Assembly: GCA_017524545.1 (NCBI GenBank)
Contig: JAFXVN010000025.1
Span: 20,933-84,932 of the forward strand
DNA: 64,000 bases
Reading direction: 5' to 3'
Origin: Bacteroidaceae bacterium
GTDB taxonomy: Bacteria > Bacteroidota > Bacteroidia > Bacteroidales > Bacteroidaceae
Shown: positions 27,637 to 36,035 of the stretch, piece after piece
Numbering within the stretch: position 1 is the first letter of the stretch
How the letters are laid out: every line of letters begins with the position of its first letter
Made by a program: the position numbers and the translations under genes
Notes under the pieces: model-generated
What the model was told of the DNA's origin: nothing
The model's database searches: none
What the model saw: the letters and a program-made list of their open reading frames with translations, nothing else

Positions 27637-28983
27637 TTAGGGGTTCAGTGTTGCAGTCAGTATGCAATCGACGGTGTTGGGGCGTTTGGGCAGGAAGATG
27701 CGGTAGCCATCCCCTTCGCGTTGGAAGTCGAGCGAAGAGCCGTCGCTGCGCAGTGTGACCTTCGAGATGCTTTGTCCGCTGAGGGGGAGGAAGAGGGAGA
27801 GCGGTCCGCCGTTGATGCGTTTCAGACCTTCGTTGACAATTTTCCCGTCCTTCTCCTTGTTGAGGACGTGGATGTAGAGCGTCTTTCCCTTCTGTGTCGT
27901 GACACCCCATTCCTGCGGAGGCACGCAGCCGCCCCGCGTTCCGTAGATGGTGGAGCTGTTGCTGTCCATGAAGGCACCGATGTGCTTCAGCCTATCGACT
28001 GCTTCGTCGGGCAGCTGTCCGTCGGGGCGCGGCCCGATGTTGAGCAGGAAGTTGGCATTCATGCCTGCCGCCGTGACGAGTCGGCGGATGAGTTCGTCGC
28101 CGCTCTTATAGTTCTTGTCCGTGATGTTGTAGCCCCAGGTGTTGTTCATCGTCATGCAGGTCTCCAAAGGGAGCTGCGAGACCTTCTGCTCGCCGGAGAA
28201 GCCTGCGCTGTTCTGTCCAGGCAGGTCTTGCTCGAAGAGCTGGAAGTCCTCGGCACCGATGGGCGAGCCGTGATGGTTGTTGCCGATGAGACACTTTGGC
28301 TGCAACTTCTTGATGAGCGCATATTGTTCGCCCAGTCGCCAGTCGAACTCCTTCTCCTTGTGGTCCCACATGCCGTCGAACCAGATGGCACCGATGGGGC
28401 CGTAGTTCGTCAGCAGCTCCGTGAGCTGCATGTTCATGAAGGCATAGTAGCTGTCCCAATTGGTGGTTGCCTCGTCGTGCGGACAGTTGCGGCAGGCTCC
28501 CATCGGGTAGTCTGTGCGCTGCCAGTCCATGTGGCTGTAGTAGAGGTGGAGCTTGAGTCCATGTTCGCTGCAAGCCTCGGCAAGCGATTTCAGCACATCG
28601 CGCCCGTATGGGGTGGTCTCCACAATATTGTAGGAACTTGCCTTAGTCCCCCACATCGAGAATCCGTCGTGGTGCCGGCTGGTGAAGGTGACGTATTGCG
28701 CTCCTGCTTCCTTGAAGAGCTGCACCCATTCGCGTGCGCTAAACCACGACGGACAGAAGCCGCCGGCAAGCTTGGCGTACTCGTCGCGGTCGATGTGGCG
28801 GTTGTGCATCACCCATTCGCCACTCGCCAACATGGAGTAGATGCCCCAATGGATGAAGATGCCGAACTTGCGGTCCTGGAAGTCTTCGCGGATGCGGCGC
28901 GTCTCGTCGCTGACAACAAGTCCCTGTGCCGCAACTGTCAGCGCAAGCAAAAGAACAAAGAGGATAGAAAAGATGCGTTTCAT
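27637..28983 (-). CDS. Glycoside hydrolase family 29 alpha-L-fucosidase, secreted
   Basis: 448 aa with a signal peptide (MKRIFSILFVLLLALTVAAQ). The GH29 barrel shows F-G-I-F-I-H-W-G-I-Y-S (about 40-50), Y-V-T-F-T-S-R-H-H-D-G-F (about 96-107) and the nucleophile Asp in GAIWFDGMWD (about 208), then N-T-W-G-Y and N-F-L-L-N-I-G-P-R-P-D-G. A C-terminal beta domain follows. It removes alpha-linked fucose from host or plant glycans; together with the secreted beta-galactosidase nearby it suggests glycan foraging. There is no adjacent SusC/SusD pair, so this is not a standard polysaccharide utilisation locus. Confidence 0.92.
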   Translation of the reverse strand: MKRIFSILFVLLLALTVAAQGLVVSDETRRIREDFQDRKFGIFIHWGIYSMLASGEWVMHNRHIDRDEYAKLAGGFCPSWFSAREWVQLFKEAGAQYVTFTSRHHDGFSMWGTKASSYNIVETTPYGRDVLKSLAEACSEHGLKLHLYYSHMDWQRTDYPMGACRNCPHDEATTNWDSYYAFMNMQLTELLTNYGPIGAIWFDGMWDHKEKEFDWRLGEQYALIKKLQPKCLIGNNHHGSPIGAEDFQLFEQDLPGQNSAGFSGEQKVSQLPLETCMTMNNTWGYNITDKNYKSGDELIRRLVTAAGMNANFLLNIGPRPDGQLPDEAVDRLKHIGAFMDSNSSTIYGTRGGCVPPQEWGVTTQKGKTLYIHVLNKEKDGKIVNEGLKRINGGPLSLFLPLSGQSISKVTLRSDGSSLDFQREGDGYRIFLPKRPNTVDCILTATLNP

Positions 28984-29028
28984 GTGTTATCAACGAATGA
29001 GAGTGTGTCAGCACACTATAATATAAAG

Positions 29029-29116
29029 ACAACGGATTTCACGGATTACACGGATTTAAGCCTTACTGGTAGTTGGAGACCATGATAATCCGTCAAATCC
29101 GTGTAATCCGTTGTTT
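29029..29116. repeat. Inverted repeat of ATCCGTGTAATCCG units
   Basis: ACAACGGATTTCACGGATTA onward (29029-29056) is answered by AATCCGTCAAATCCGTGTAA onward (29087-29114), arms of 28 bases with about 30 bases between. It lies between the nucleotidyltransferase stop and the fucosidase start. A single fragment of the same family (ATCCGTGCAATCCGTTGTC) is at 54748-54766. Confidence 0.8.
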
Positions 29117-29138
29117 TAATTATACACGCTTGTTGTGC

Positions 29139-30053
29139 TTAGAACATCTTGTCGGGGTACTGTCCAGCCTCGTGGAGGGCGGCCAGCTTTGCAACCACCT
29201 CAGGACGGTCTTCGGGATAGGTCACGCCAAACCACTTGCTCGTGGTGTCGAGTACTTCGCAAGTTGCCTCGCCGGTCTTGATGAGGTGATCCACCATGAG
29301 GGGGATGAAGAACTCGCTCTTGAGGTTGGCCTGGTTCTTCGGGTCGGAGAGGAATGTCTTGAAGTAAGCCTCGCTGTACTCGAAGTAGTCGGGAGTGAAG
29401 CCCCAGAAGTTCATGCTGACGGGTGTGGTGTCGGGGATGCTGACCCACTTCTCGTCCTCATCGAGATACTGCACAACGCCGTCGTGACGCTCTATCTTGG
29501 TGCGCTCCACAACGCCAGTGAGCAGGTGTGTCTGTTCGTCGTTCTCGCAGATGCCACGGCTCACGGTGCCGCTCTCGCTCAGGGTGTTGTCAACGCGGAA
29601 GCCCACCATTGCATACTTGCCTTTGCTGCCTTCGGGCAGTTCGCTCAGGAACTTTGCCATCACGCGGAATGCGTCGCGGTCGTAGAAGTCATCGCAGTTG
29701 AGCACAGCGAATGGCTCCTTGATGACATCCTTGCCCATAAGGACAGCGTGGTTGGTGCCCCAAGGCTTCTGGCGGCCTTCGGGAACGGTGAAGCCTTCGG
29801 GCAGTGCGTCGAGGCTCTGGAAGCAGAGTTCGCAGGGGATGTGACCCTCGTACTTGGCGAGAATCTGGGTGCGGAACTGCTCCTCGAAGTCGCGACGGAT
29901 AACCCATACAATCTTGCCGAAGCCAGCCTGGATAGCGTCGTAGATACTATAGTCCATGATGCTCTGTCCCTGAGGACCGAGTGTGTCGAGCTGCTTCAAG
30001 CCGCCATAGCGGCTACCCATACCAGCAGCCAAAAGAAATAATGTCGGTTTCAT
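29139..30053 (-). CDS. Sugar nucleotidyltransferase-like protein
   Basis: 304 aa from ATG 30053, which opens directly on the nucleotide-binding signature LFLLAAGMGSRYGGLKQLD; an earlier ATG adds only eight polar residues. The metal-binding motif N-C-D-D-F-Y-D appears near residue 115 and the rest fits the GT-A-fold nucleotidyltransferases that make NDP-sugars, such as the UTP-glucose-1-phosphate type. An N-terminal G-T-N-H-A-V-L motif would contact the base. Homologues are widespread in Bacteroidales, but the substrate is not assigned. It lies 64 bases beyond the V-ATPase K gene on the same strand. Confidence 0.75.
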   Translation of the reverse strand: MKPTLFLLAAGMGSRYGGLKQLDTLGPQGQSIMDYSIYDAIQAGFGKIVWVIRRDFEEQFRTQILAKYEGHIPCELCFQSLDALPEGFTVPEGRQKPWGTNHAVLMGKDVIKEPFAVLNCDDFYDRDAFRVMAKFLSELPEGSKGKYAMVGFRVDNTLSESGTVSRGICENDEQTHLLTGVVERTKIERHDGVVQYLDEDEKWVSIPDTTPVSMNFWGFTPDYFEYSEAYFKTFLSDPKNQANLKSEFFIPLMVDHLIKTGEATCEVLDTTSKWFGVTYPEDRPEVVAKLAALHEAGQYPDKMF

Positions 30054-30117
30054 GTTGTTATTCTTTATAAGTGTCACACAGAATTTAAGGTTTTTATCAC
30101 ACTGAAGGTGTGATGTA

Positions 30118-30615
<498 letters not shown>

Positions 30616-30744
30616 GCGGTGCTCTGGCCAGGCTTTGCAACCTTAATATATATAATGTTTGCTATTTTAGGCTTCGCTTGCTCTCCTTATGAATGCAGAA
30701 CTATGTCTTATGAGGGTTAATAAATTATTTTGTTGATTACTATA

Positions 30745-30790
30745 TTTCTTAACTCTTAATTCTTAATTCTTAACTCTTAACTACCCTAAA
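30745..30790. repeat. AT-rich CTTAACTCTTAATTC repeat overlapping the subunit I stop
   Basis: Tandem variants of TTCTTAACTCTTAATTCTTA supply the last codons (V-K-S) and the TAA of the V-ATPase subunit I gene. The same family occurs at 58790-58830, 61866-61972 and 37560-37587. Confidence 0.75.
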
Positions 30791-32677
30791 TGGCGTATAT
30801 TCCTTGCCGCCGCCGCTGAAGTCCGCATTCTTGAAGAACTCCACGAAGGTGAGTCGCATGGGATGCACGAAGGCACTTATCATGCTGAGGGCGAAGGTGA
30901 TGCCGTGGCCGAAAAGCAGGATGAGCACCATAGGTAGCCAGCGGATAGCCCATGGGAGGCTGCTGGTCATGTCGTAGGCAAGGGCGTTGAACACGCCGCC
31001 AAGCACACCGCCCGTCAGTCCGAGGGCGAAGAGGCGGATGTAGCTGAGCAGGTCGCCCAGCAGACCTGTTGCCATTCCGTATGTTGCCCATACGCCGCCG
31101 CCGATGTTCAACAGCGGACCGAGAATCGGGTTCTTGTAGGCACCAGGGTTATTATATAGGAATATGCCGATGACGCTCACACCGATGATGCCGTAGAGCG
31201 CATAGACGAGGCCGATAGGCAGTGCGACACCGCAGGCTGGCAGACCGAAGAGGGCAATTGCTGAAAGCAGGGCCACCACCCATGAGAAGGTGCCGATGGC
31301 ATAGCCGAAGCCGAAGTTCTTCCAAGCCTTGCAGCCCTTGAGCACCATGCCCAAGAGCACCTGTATCAGACCGATGATGACGGAAATGACCATCATGGGC
31401 GAGTAGCCGAAGAGCAGCCCGACGCCATTGTCGTTAAGGAAGTAGGGCTTGACCGGAGCCAGGAATGCCCAATCCTGTTTCGTCAGGTCGATACCGAAGA
31501 CGGTGCCAGTGAGCAGTCCGCAAACGGTTGTGGCGAGGCCGAGCCAGATGCCGAGCCGTCCGTAGCTCTTCATATCGTCGTTGCCACCCTTCAATGCCAA
31601 GAAGATGCCGCCCAGCAGGACAAGCAGGCCGTAGCCGCCGTCGCCCAGACAGAGTCCGAAGAAGAGCATGAAGAACGGAGCGAAGAAGACGCTCGGGTCG
31701 ATGTCGCGGTAGTTGGGCAGCGAGTACATGCGCAGGATGGGTTCGAAGAGGCGCGTATAGCTGCCGTTGGTTATCTTGACGGGCACGTCGTCTTCGTAGG
31801 CGGGATTCTCCAGTTCATAGCAGATGCGCCGGTCGTCGAGCCACTTGGCCAGTTCGTCCGCCTTGTCTGCCAGCGTCCAGCCCACCATGAGGCGCACGGC
31901 TCCGTCGGCAATGCTCTCGTCCGAGAGTTCCACCTCCCGAAGCTGTATCTCGCCCTGAGCCTGCTTCATGCCTTCCACAAGTGCCTCCCGCTGTTCCCGC
32001 GCAATCTGGCAGGTCATGTCGTGATTCTTCTGGAGGGCTTTCCTCGCGTCTGCCGCCTCCTGCTGATATTGGGCAAGCGAACCGTCTGGCAGTTCCAGAC
32101 GTTCTGCCTTGATGTCGGGCTCTTCGGCGGAGAAGGCCAGGAAATAGATGCGCTTGTTGTGCTCGTCGATGGTGGTGGCGAAGTATTTCTCCGCCCAGTC
32201 CGCCTGGAACGACTTCGTGTTGCAGGCATAGAAATACACCTGCATCCCTGACTCCTGCTGGAGCCGCTGGATGGCCTCCCAGTCGAAATTGCCCCACGGC
32301 TCAAGCTTCTGGATGTTCTTCTCCGCCTCGTCAATGGTATGGCGAATGTTGACTTCGTCGGCTTTGAGCTTCTCGACATAATCCAAAAGCCTCTCCCCAG
32401 CCCTCTCCAAAGGAGAGGGAGAATCATTGCCGCAATTCACCCCTCCTTTGGAGGGGACGGGGGAGGCTTTCCCCCACGCCTTTAGCGAAATGTCCAGATA
32501 GTCAATAGCCTGCTGATAGCGGAGCCTTGTGTCGATGGCCTTCTGGAGGGCGGGACTTGTCTGCCCCTGCTTCAGTTGCTGCACGTGCACTACTCCCTGC
32601 TCGCGCAGGCCGGCAATGAAGCCGTCGTATTCTTTCTGTGTCACCAGGAAGGTGAGCTTTTTCATTTTCTCTATCAT
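30770..32677 (-). CDS. ntpI: V-type ATP synthase subunit I
   Basis: Membrane stator subunit (a-subunit equivalent), 635 aa. The soluble N-terminal half is coiled-coil; the C-terminal half (from about 330) has seven to eight membrane helices with S-V-F-F-A-P-F-F-M-L-F-F-G-L-C-L-G-D-G-G-Y-G, the family hallmark, and later FALGLTGGVLGGVFNALAYD. A full GC-rich palindromic element (32389-32467) is inserted in frame in the N-terminal coiled-coil region and adds residues about 70-97 (SPVPSKGGVN and [10 protein letters not shown]). The last residues and stop codon come from an AT-rich repeat. It overlaps the subunit D stop by 4 bases. Confidence 0.93.
   Translation of the reverse strand: MIEKMKKLTFLVTQKEYDGFIAGLREQGVVHVQQLKQGQTSPALQKAIDTRLRYQQAIDYLDISLKAWGKASPVPSKGGVNCGNDSPSPLERAGERLLDYVEKLKADEVNIRHTIDEAEKNIQKLEPWGNFDWEAIQRLQQESGMQVYFYACNTKSFQADWAEKYFATTIDEHNKRIYFLAFSAEEPDIKAERLELPDGSLAQYQQEAADARKALQKNHDMTCQIAREQREALVEGMKQAQGEIQLREVELSDESIADGAVRLMVGWTLADKADELAKWLDDRRICYELENPAYEDDVPVKITNGSYTRLFEPILRMYSLPNYRDIDPSVFFAPFFMLFFGLCLGDGGYGLLVLLGGIFLALKGGNDDMKSYGRLGIWLGLATTVCGLLTGTVFGIDLTKQDWAFLAPVKPYFLNDNGVGLLFGYSPMMVISVIIGLIQVLLGMVLKGCKAWKNFGFGYAIGTFSWVVALLSAIALFGLPACGVALPIGLVYALYGIIGVSVIGIFLYNNPGAYKNPILGPLLNIGGGVWATYGMATGLLGDLLSYIRLFALGLTGGVLGGVFNALAYDMTSSLPWAIRWLPMVLILLFGHGITFALSMISAFVHPMRLTFVEFFKNADFSGGGKEYTPFRVVKS
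32389..32467. repeat. GC-rich palindromic element inside V-ATPase subunit I (full copy)
   Basis: 79 bp, GCCTCTCCCCAGCCCTCTCC at one end and GGGGACGGGGGAGGC at the other, each arm with an inner palindrome. It has the same length, the same outer arms and the same coding frame as the copy at 24451-24529. Confidence 0.88.
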
Positions 32678-33279
32678 GCCACGGCCTCCTTTCTCTTCTC
32701 CTGAAGCGACTTCAGAATCTTCTGTGACGACTTGGAGAGGTTCTCTTCGTCCTCCATGAAACGTTTAATCTTACGCACAGCCTCCTGATAGCCGGGAATC
32801 TGCACCTTCTCGAAGAGGTTCACCTTCTGCGTGGTCTTCTTGCGTGCATGGTCCAGAAGATGCAGCTTTGCGAAGACAAACTCGCGCTCCACGGCGGTCT
32901 TGGCAAGCCCTTGCAGGAGCTTGATGCCGTCGAAGTACCACTTCGGGGCACTGAACAGTCCAAAGGGCTTCACCTTCAGGCTGATGTTGTTGAGCACAGG
33001 GACTTGCACGCCTGCAATCTTCTTTTTGGTAATCTCGACATCGCCCAGACTCACGAGCGAAGTGTCGAACTCGCCCCAGAGGGCATACATCTTCTCGTAG
33101 CCCTCAATCTGGCTCTGCAGCTTGCGCTCCAGCTCTTCGGCCTCTTCCTTGCATTTCTTCACCTCTAATCGCAGTGCTGTCTCCTTGCTCTTGATGATGG
33201 GCAGCGTGCGCTGGCGCATCTTCAAGGCTTTCTCGATTTGCTGCAACGAAGTCTTGTTATATTGAAACTTGATAGCCAT
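32674..33279 (-). CDS. ntpD: V-type ATP synthase subunit D
   Basis: Central-stalk subunit, 201 aa, almost entirely helical with the long N- and C-terminal coiled coils of the family (Y-N-K-T-S-L-Q-Q-I-E-K-A-L-K-M-R near the N-terminus; RRKTTQKVNLFE-like HARKKTTQKVNLFEKVQIPG near 145). It is the first gene of this set and has a TATCTTTG box (33306-33299 on the minus strand) 20 bases before the start. Subunits A, B, C and E, which normally precede it, are not in the window: the upstream gene is on the other strand. Confidence 0.92.
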   Translation of the reverse strand: MAIKFQYNKTSLQQIEKALKMRQRTLPIIKSKETALRLEVKKCKEEAEELERKLQSQIEGYEKMYALWGEFDTSLVSLGDVEITKKKIAGVQVPVLNNISLKVKPFGLFSAPKWYFDGIKLLQGLAKTAVEREFVFAKLHLLDHARKKTTQKVNLFEKVQIPGYQEAVRKIKRFMEDEENLSKSSQKILKSLQEKRKEAVA

Positions 33280-33475
33280 ATTTCTTTAATTTCGGGTGCA
33301 AAGATACAAAATAAAATCGAAATAAGAAAATGAAGTCAGCAAGAAAATAAGAAATAAAGGCAAAACATGAACCTTTTGATGATGCTTCTGCTCTTTTGAG
33401 AAGAGATACAGCCTTTCAATTTTGCCACATTTTGCAAGAGGCACAACATTTTCGACAAAAAAGAATCAAAAAGCT

Positions 33476-33505
33476 TTTGGCTTTGATTATTTTTTCATAA
33501 CTTTG
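33476..33505 (+). promoter_or_regulatory. Promoter of the S41-like protease gene
   Basis: TTTG at 33476-33479, 18-base spacer, TAACTTTG at 33498-33505, followed by a 38-base leader to the ATG. The 264-base divergent gap (33280-33543) holds this and the subunit D promoter and no gene. Confidence 0.6.
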
Positions 33506-33543
33506 CACTACCTAATAGTGTACCATTCTAACTAATTACAACT

Positions 33544-34653
33544 ATGAAAAAGATTTTATTACTGGGATTTGTGTTTGTTTTATTAGTGGGGGGCTTTTTT
33601 GCTTACAAGTCCTATAATTCCGTACCAGACGACATCGCTCGCCTTGTGGTTGATTTCGACTCTGTTGTCTATGTGGTAGAAAATGGCTATGCTCCTTTCA
33701 AATTCAAGGTGACAGACGAAAACCGAAAAGAGTATGAGGCTTTGAAGAAGTCACTCGTCAAAGACATCAAGGAGCAGAAGAGAAGCTGGCAGGATGCAGT
33801 TTGTGCCTACGTCGGCTGGTTTGGCGACTACCATTTATATGTCTATGGGGATGAGGAGATCTATAATCTCTATTCCAAATACGAGCGGCCTCGTATCGAC
33901 TATTACAGTCTGATATCGGAGTATAGCCCAGCTTTTATGTCCTGCAAAGTTGATGAAGAAACCTGGCTTCTACGAGCACCATCTTTCAGTAATTCAGCAG
34001 AAATAATTGAGGAATACGTAAACGAATACAAAGCATCAGGTTGCCCCAACCTTATCGTTGACATTCGAGGCAATGGCGGAGGAAATGATGTTGGTTATTG
34101 GCCTTTATTAGAGCTGCTTTATGACGGCTATAAGGGACCAAGAGATGGGGTCGTTGACAGATTTTCGCCCATGATTATAAAAATGTTGAAGGAATTAGGA
34201 ACAACTGATGAAGACTTCAAAGAAGACGGATATCCTATAGATGATCCTAATGCTCCAGAATATTTTACAAGAATTCCTGATGGAGACATCCTCGAATTTG
34301 ACTCTATAAGCCCCTTGCCTCATAAGGCTGCTGTGATAATTGACAATTGGAATGCAAGTTCAGGTGAACAGTTTATTCTTGACATTAAATCATCCAACAA
34401 ACGAACACGCATATATGGTAAGGATAATACTTTAGGCTGTGTTGACTCTGGCAATTGTTGGAGATTTAGTCTAGGCAACGGACTATTAACAATAAGCTGT
34501 CCCACCTCCTATTCTCCACGTTATGAAAAAGGCACATGCATCGACCCCACAGGCATTGCTCCAGACATACAAATCCCCCTTCCCTATCCCGACACACTCA
34601 CTGACAACATAGATGAATGGGTGATTTGGGTAGCTGGAGATTTAAAAAAATAA
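33544..34653 (+). CDS. S41-family (tail-specific) protease-like protein, membrane anchored
   Basis: 369 aa with one N-terminal membrane anchor (MKKILLLGFVFVLLVGGFFAY). The C-terminal two thirds look like the TSPc peptidase fold: V-D-I-R-G-N-G-G-G-N-D (about 176-186) and the probable serine in WNASSGEQFILDIKSS (about 270-285), followed by K-x-x-T-L-G. No PDZ domain is visible, so it belongs to the short Bacteroidales S41 group of unknown substrate. Base composition is noticeably more AT-rich than the neighbours, with many A/T-ending codons, hinting at acquisition. It stands alone with its own promoter and a strong terminator. Confidence 0.8.
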   Translation: MKKILLLGFVFVLLVGGFFAYKSYNSVPDDIARLVVDFDSVVYVVENGYAPFKFKVTDENRKEYEALKKSLVKDIKEQKRSWQDAVCAYVGWFGDYHLYVYGDEEIYNLYSKYERPRIDYYSLISEYSPAFMSCKVDEETWLLRAPSFSNSAEIIEEYVNEYKASGCPNLIVDIRGNGGGNDVGYWPLLELLYDGYKGPRDGVVDRFSPMIIKMLKELGTTDEDFKEDGYPIDDPNAPEYFTRIPDGDILEFDSISPLPHKAAVIIDNWNASSGEQFILDIKSSNKRTRIYGKDNTLGCVDSGNCWRFSLGNGLLTISCPTSYSPRYEKGTCIDPTGIAPDIQIPLPYPDTLTDNIDEWVIWVAGDLKK

Positions 34654-34670
34654 TAATGAATAATAAAGAG

Positions 34671-34706
34671 CAGCTCCTGCATCGCGAAGACGCAGGAGCT
34701 GTTTTT
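34671..34706 (+). terminator. Rho-independent terminator after the protease gene
   Basis: CAGCTCCTGC (34671-34680) pairs with GCAGGAGCTG (34692-34701), a perfect 10-bp stem with an 11-base loop, followed by five T. Its position suits the plus-strand protease gene; it could also serve the convergent gene at 34746. Confidence 0.9.
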
Positions 34707-34745
34707 CACTTTTCATTATTTCATTTTTTCATTTTTATTTATTAA

Positions 34746-35468
34746 TCACCTTCTTCTCCCGAAGATGCGGAGCAGGTAGAGGAAGAGGTTGACGAAGTCC
34801 AGATAGAGTGTCAAGGCTCCCAAGAGTGCCACCTTCTGCGTGGCTTCATCAACATCAGGAGCGTGCAAGAGCATTTGCTTAATCTTCTGTGAGTCCCATG
34901 CCGTGAGCCCGACAAAGATGAGTACGCCGATGTAGCTCAGTATCATCATCATAGCGGGGCTTTTGAGGAACAGGTTGACAACTGTCGCAATGACCAGTCC
35001 GATGAGTGCCATGAACAGGATTCTCCCCAAAGACGAGAGGTCTTTGTTGGTTGTGTAGCCAATCGCAGCCATCGCGCCGAATGTTCCAGCCGTGATGAAG
35101 AACACGGTTGCTATGGACGATGCATCATATACAAGGAAGATAATCGACATTGTGGCGCCATTGATGACAGAGTAGAGGATGAACATCAAGGTTGCCACCA
35201 GCAGGGACAGGCGGTTGATAGCTGCGCTAACGCCCCAAACCAGCCCAAGTTCGGCGATTAACAGCCCCCAGAACAACGCCCTGTTGGTCAGGATGGCAGT
35301 CAGGATAGCCTCACTTGTGGCCACATAATAAGCTGTCATGCCCGTAATGGCCAAGGCAAGTGTCATCCACAAATACACCTTTCGCATGAGGACGGGAAAC
35401 GCCTCTGATGCCTGCAACTGCTGATTCGCAGAAAGGTCCTGATAATAATTGAATTCTCGGTTTTCCAT
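34746..35468 (-). CDS. Bax inhibitor-1/YccA-family membrane protein
   Basis: 240 aa from ATG 35468, with seven predicted membrane helices starting after a polar N-terminus (MENREFNYYQDLSANQQ). Family features are G-L-T-A-W-D-S-Q-K-I-K and the closing L-T-L-Y-L-D-F-V-N-L-F-L-Y-L-L-R-I-F-G. The longer frame from 35561 is rejected because it crosses the TACCTTTG promoter box (minus strand, 35525-35518). These proteins act as pH-dependent calcium leaks in the cases studied; the role in this organism is not known. It is a single-gene unit. Confidence 0.92.
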   Translation of the reverse strand: MENREFNYYQDLSANQQLQASEAFPVLMRKVYLWMTLALAITGMTAYYVATSEAILTAILTNRALFWGLLIAELGLVWGVSAAINRLSLLVATLMFILYSVINGATMSIIFLVYDASSIATVFFITAGTFGAMAAIGYTTNKDLSSLGRILFMALIGLVIATVVNLFLKSPAMMMILSYIGVLIFVGLTAWDSQKIKQMLLHAPDVDEATQKVALLGALTLYLDFVNLFLYLLRIFGRRR

Positions 35469-35648
35469 AAATGTTGTAAAAGTGTTATTTATTGTACCTA
35501 ATAGAGCAAACTCTGCACAAAGGTACAAAGAAAAAGTGAAAAGAGAAAGGTGAAAAGCCAAAAAAAGATGTATTTCCCTGTTTCAGCATTTCCTGCGACG
35601 TGCATAGAGAATAAATATCCCCAGCTCTATGCATCAACGGCAAGTGCC

Positions 35649-35729
35649 GAAACAGTTTGTTTCGCTGGCTGAAACACTTTGTTTCGCAGGCGAAACAAGT
35701 TGTTTCCATGTGCGAAACAAATTGGGAAC
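35649..35729. repeat. Array of phased palindromes, GAAAC/GTTTC type
   Basis: GAAACAGTTTGTTTC, GAAACACTTTGTTTC, GAAACAAGTTGTTTC and a degenerate GAAACAAATTGGGAAC begin at 35649, 35671, 35692 and 35714, period 21-22 bp. It lies in the 567-base divergent gap between the BI-1 gene and the flippase gene. The rest of that gap shows promoter-like boxes (TACCTTTG 35928, TATCTTTG 35948) and an AT-rich repeat, but no convincing gene. Confidence 0.88.
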
Positions 35730-35975
35730 ACCTTCCTGACGATATTCCCTGCCGTGCATAAAAATGATGGCCATCGCGCCGCAGTTCTTTCCCGGACATG
35801 CATGGCATGGTTGTCCTGTGTATATGTCCTCGCTTTTCTTTGCTTCGCGTGCGGAAATATGCTGTGTTTTCTTGTGTCCGAATCCGAATTTTCATGGAAT
35901 CCGCCTTTTTCTCCGCAGGATTGGCACTACCTTTGAAAAAGAATCCGTATCTTTGCAAAAGGAGATGGGAAAATT

Positions 35976-36025
35976 GAAGTTATGAAGAGGAGTTAAGATA
36001 ACTTCCCATTATAACTTCCGAAAAT
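35976..36025. repeat. AT-rich repeat at the flippase start
   Basis: GAAGTTATGAAGAGGAGTTA and onward, then ATAACTTCCCATTATAACTT. It shares about 23 identical bases with the minus strand of 27595-27620. It reaches to within a few bases of the flippase start. Confidence 0.7.
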
Positions 36026-36035
36026 GATAACTTGC

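Noticed and set aside
35649-35729. CRISPR-like array
   Set aside because: Only four short palindromes with 6-7 base linkers and no spacers of 25-40 bases; no cas genes in the window. The same holds for 7071-7160, 17416-17509 and 63581-63684.
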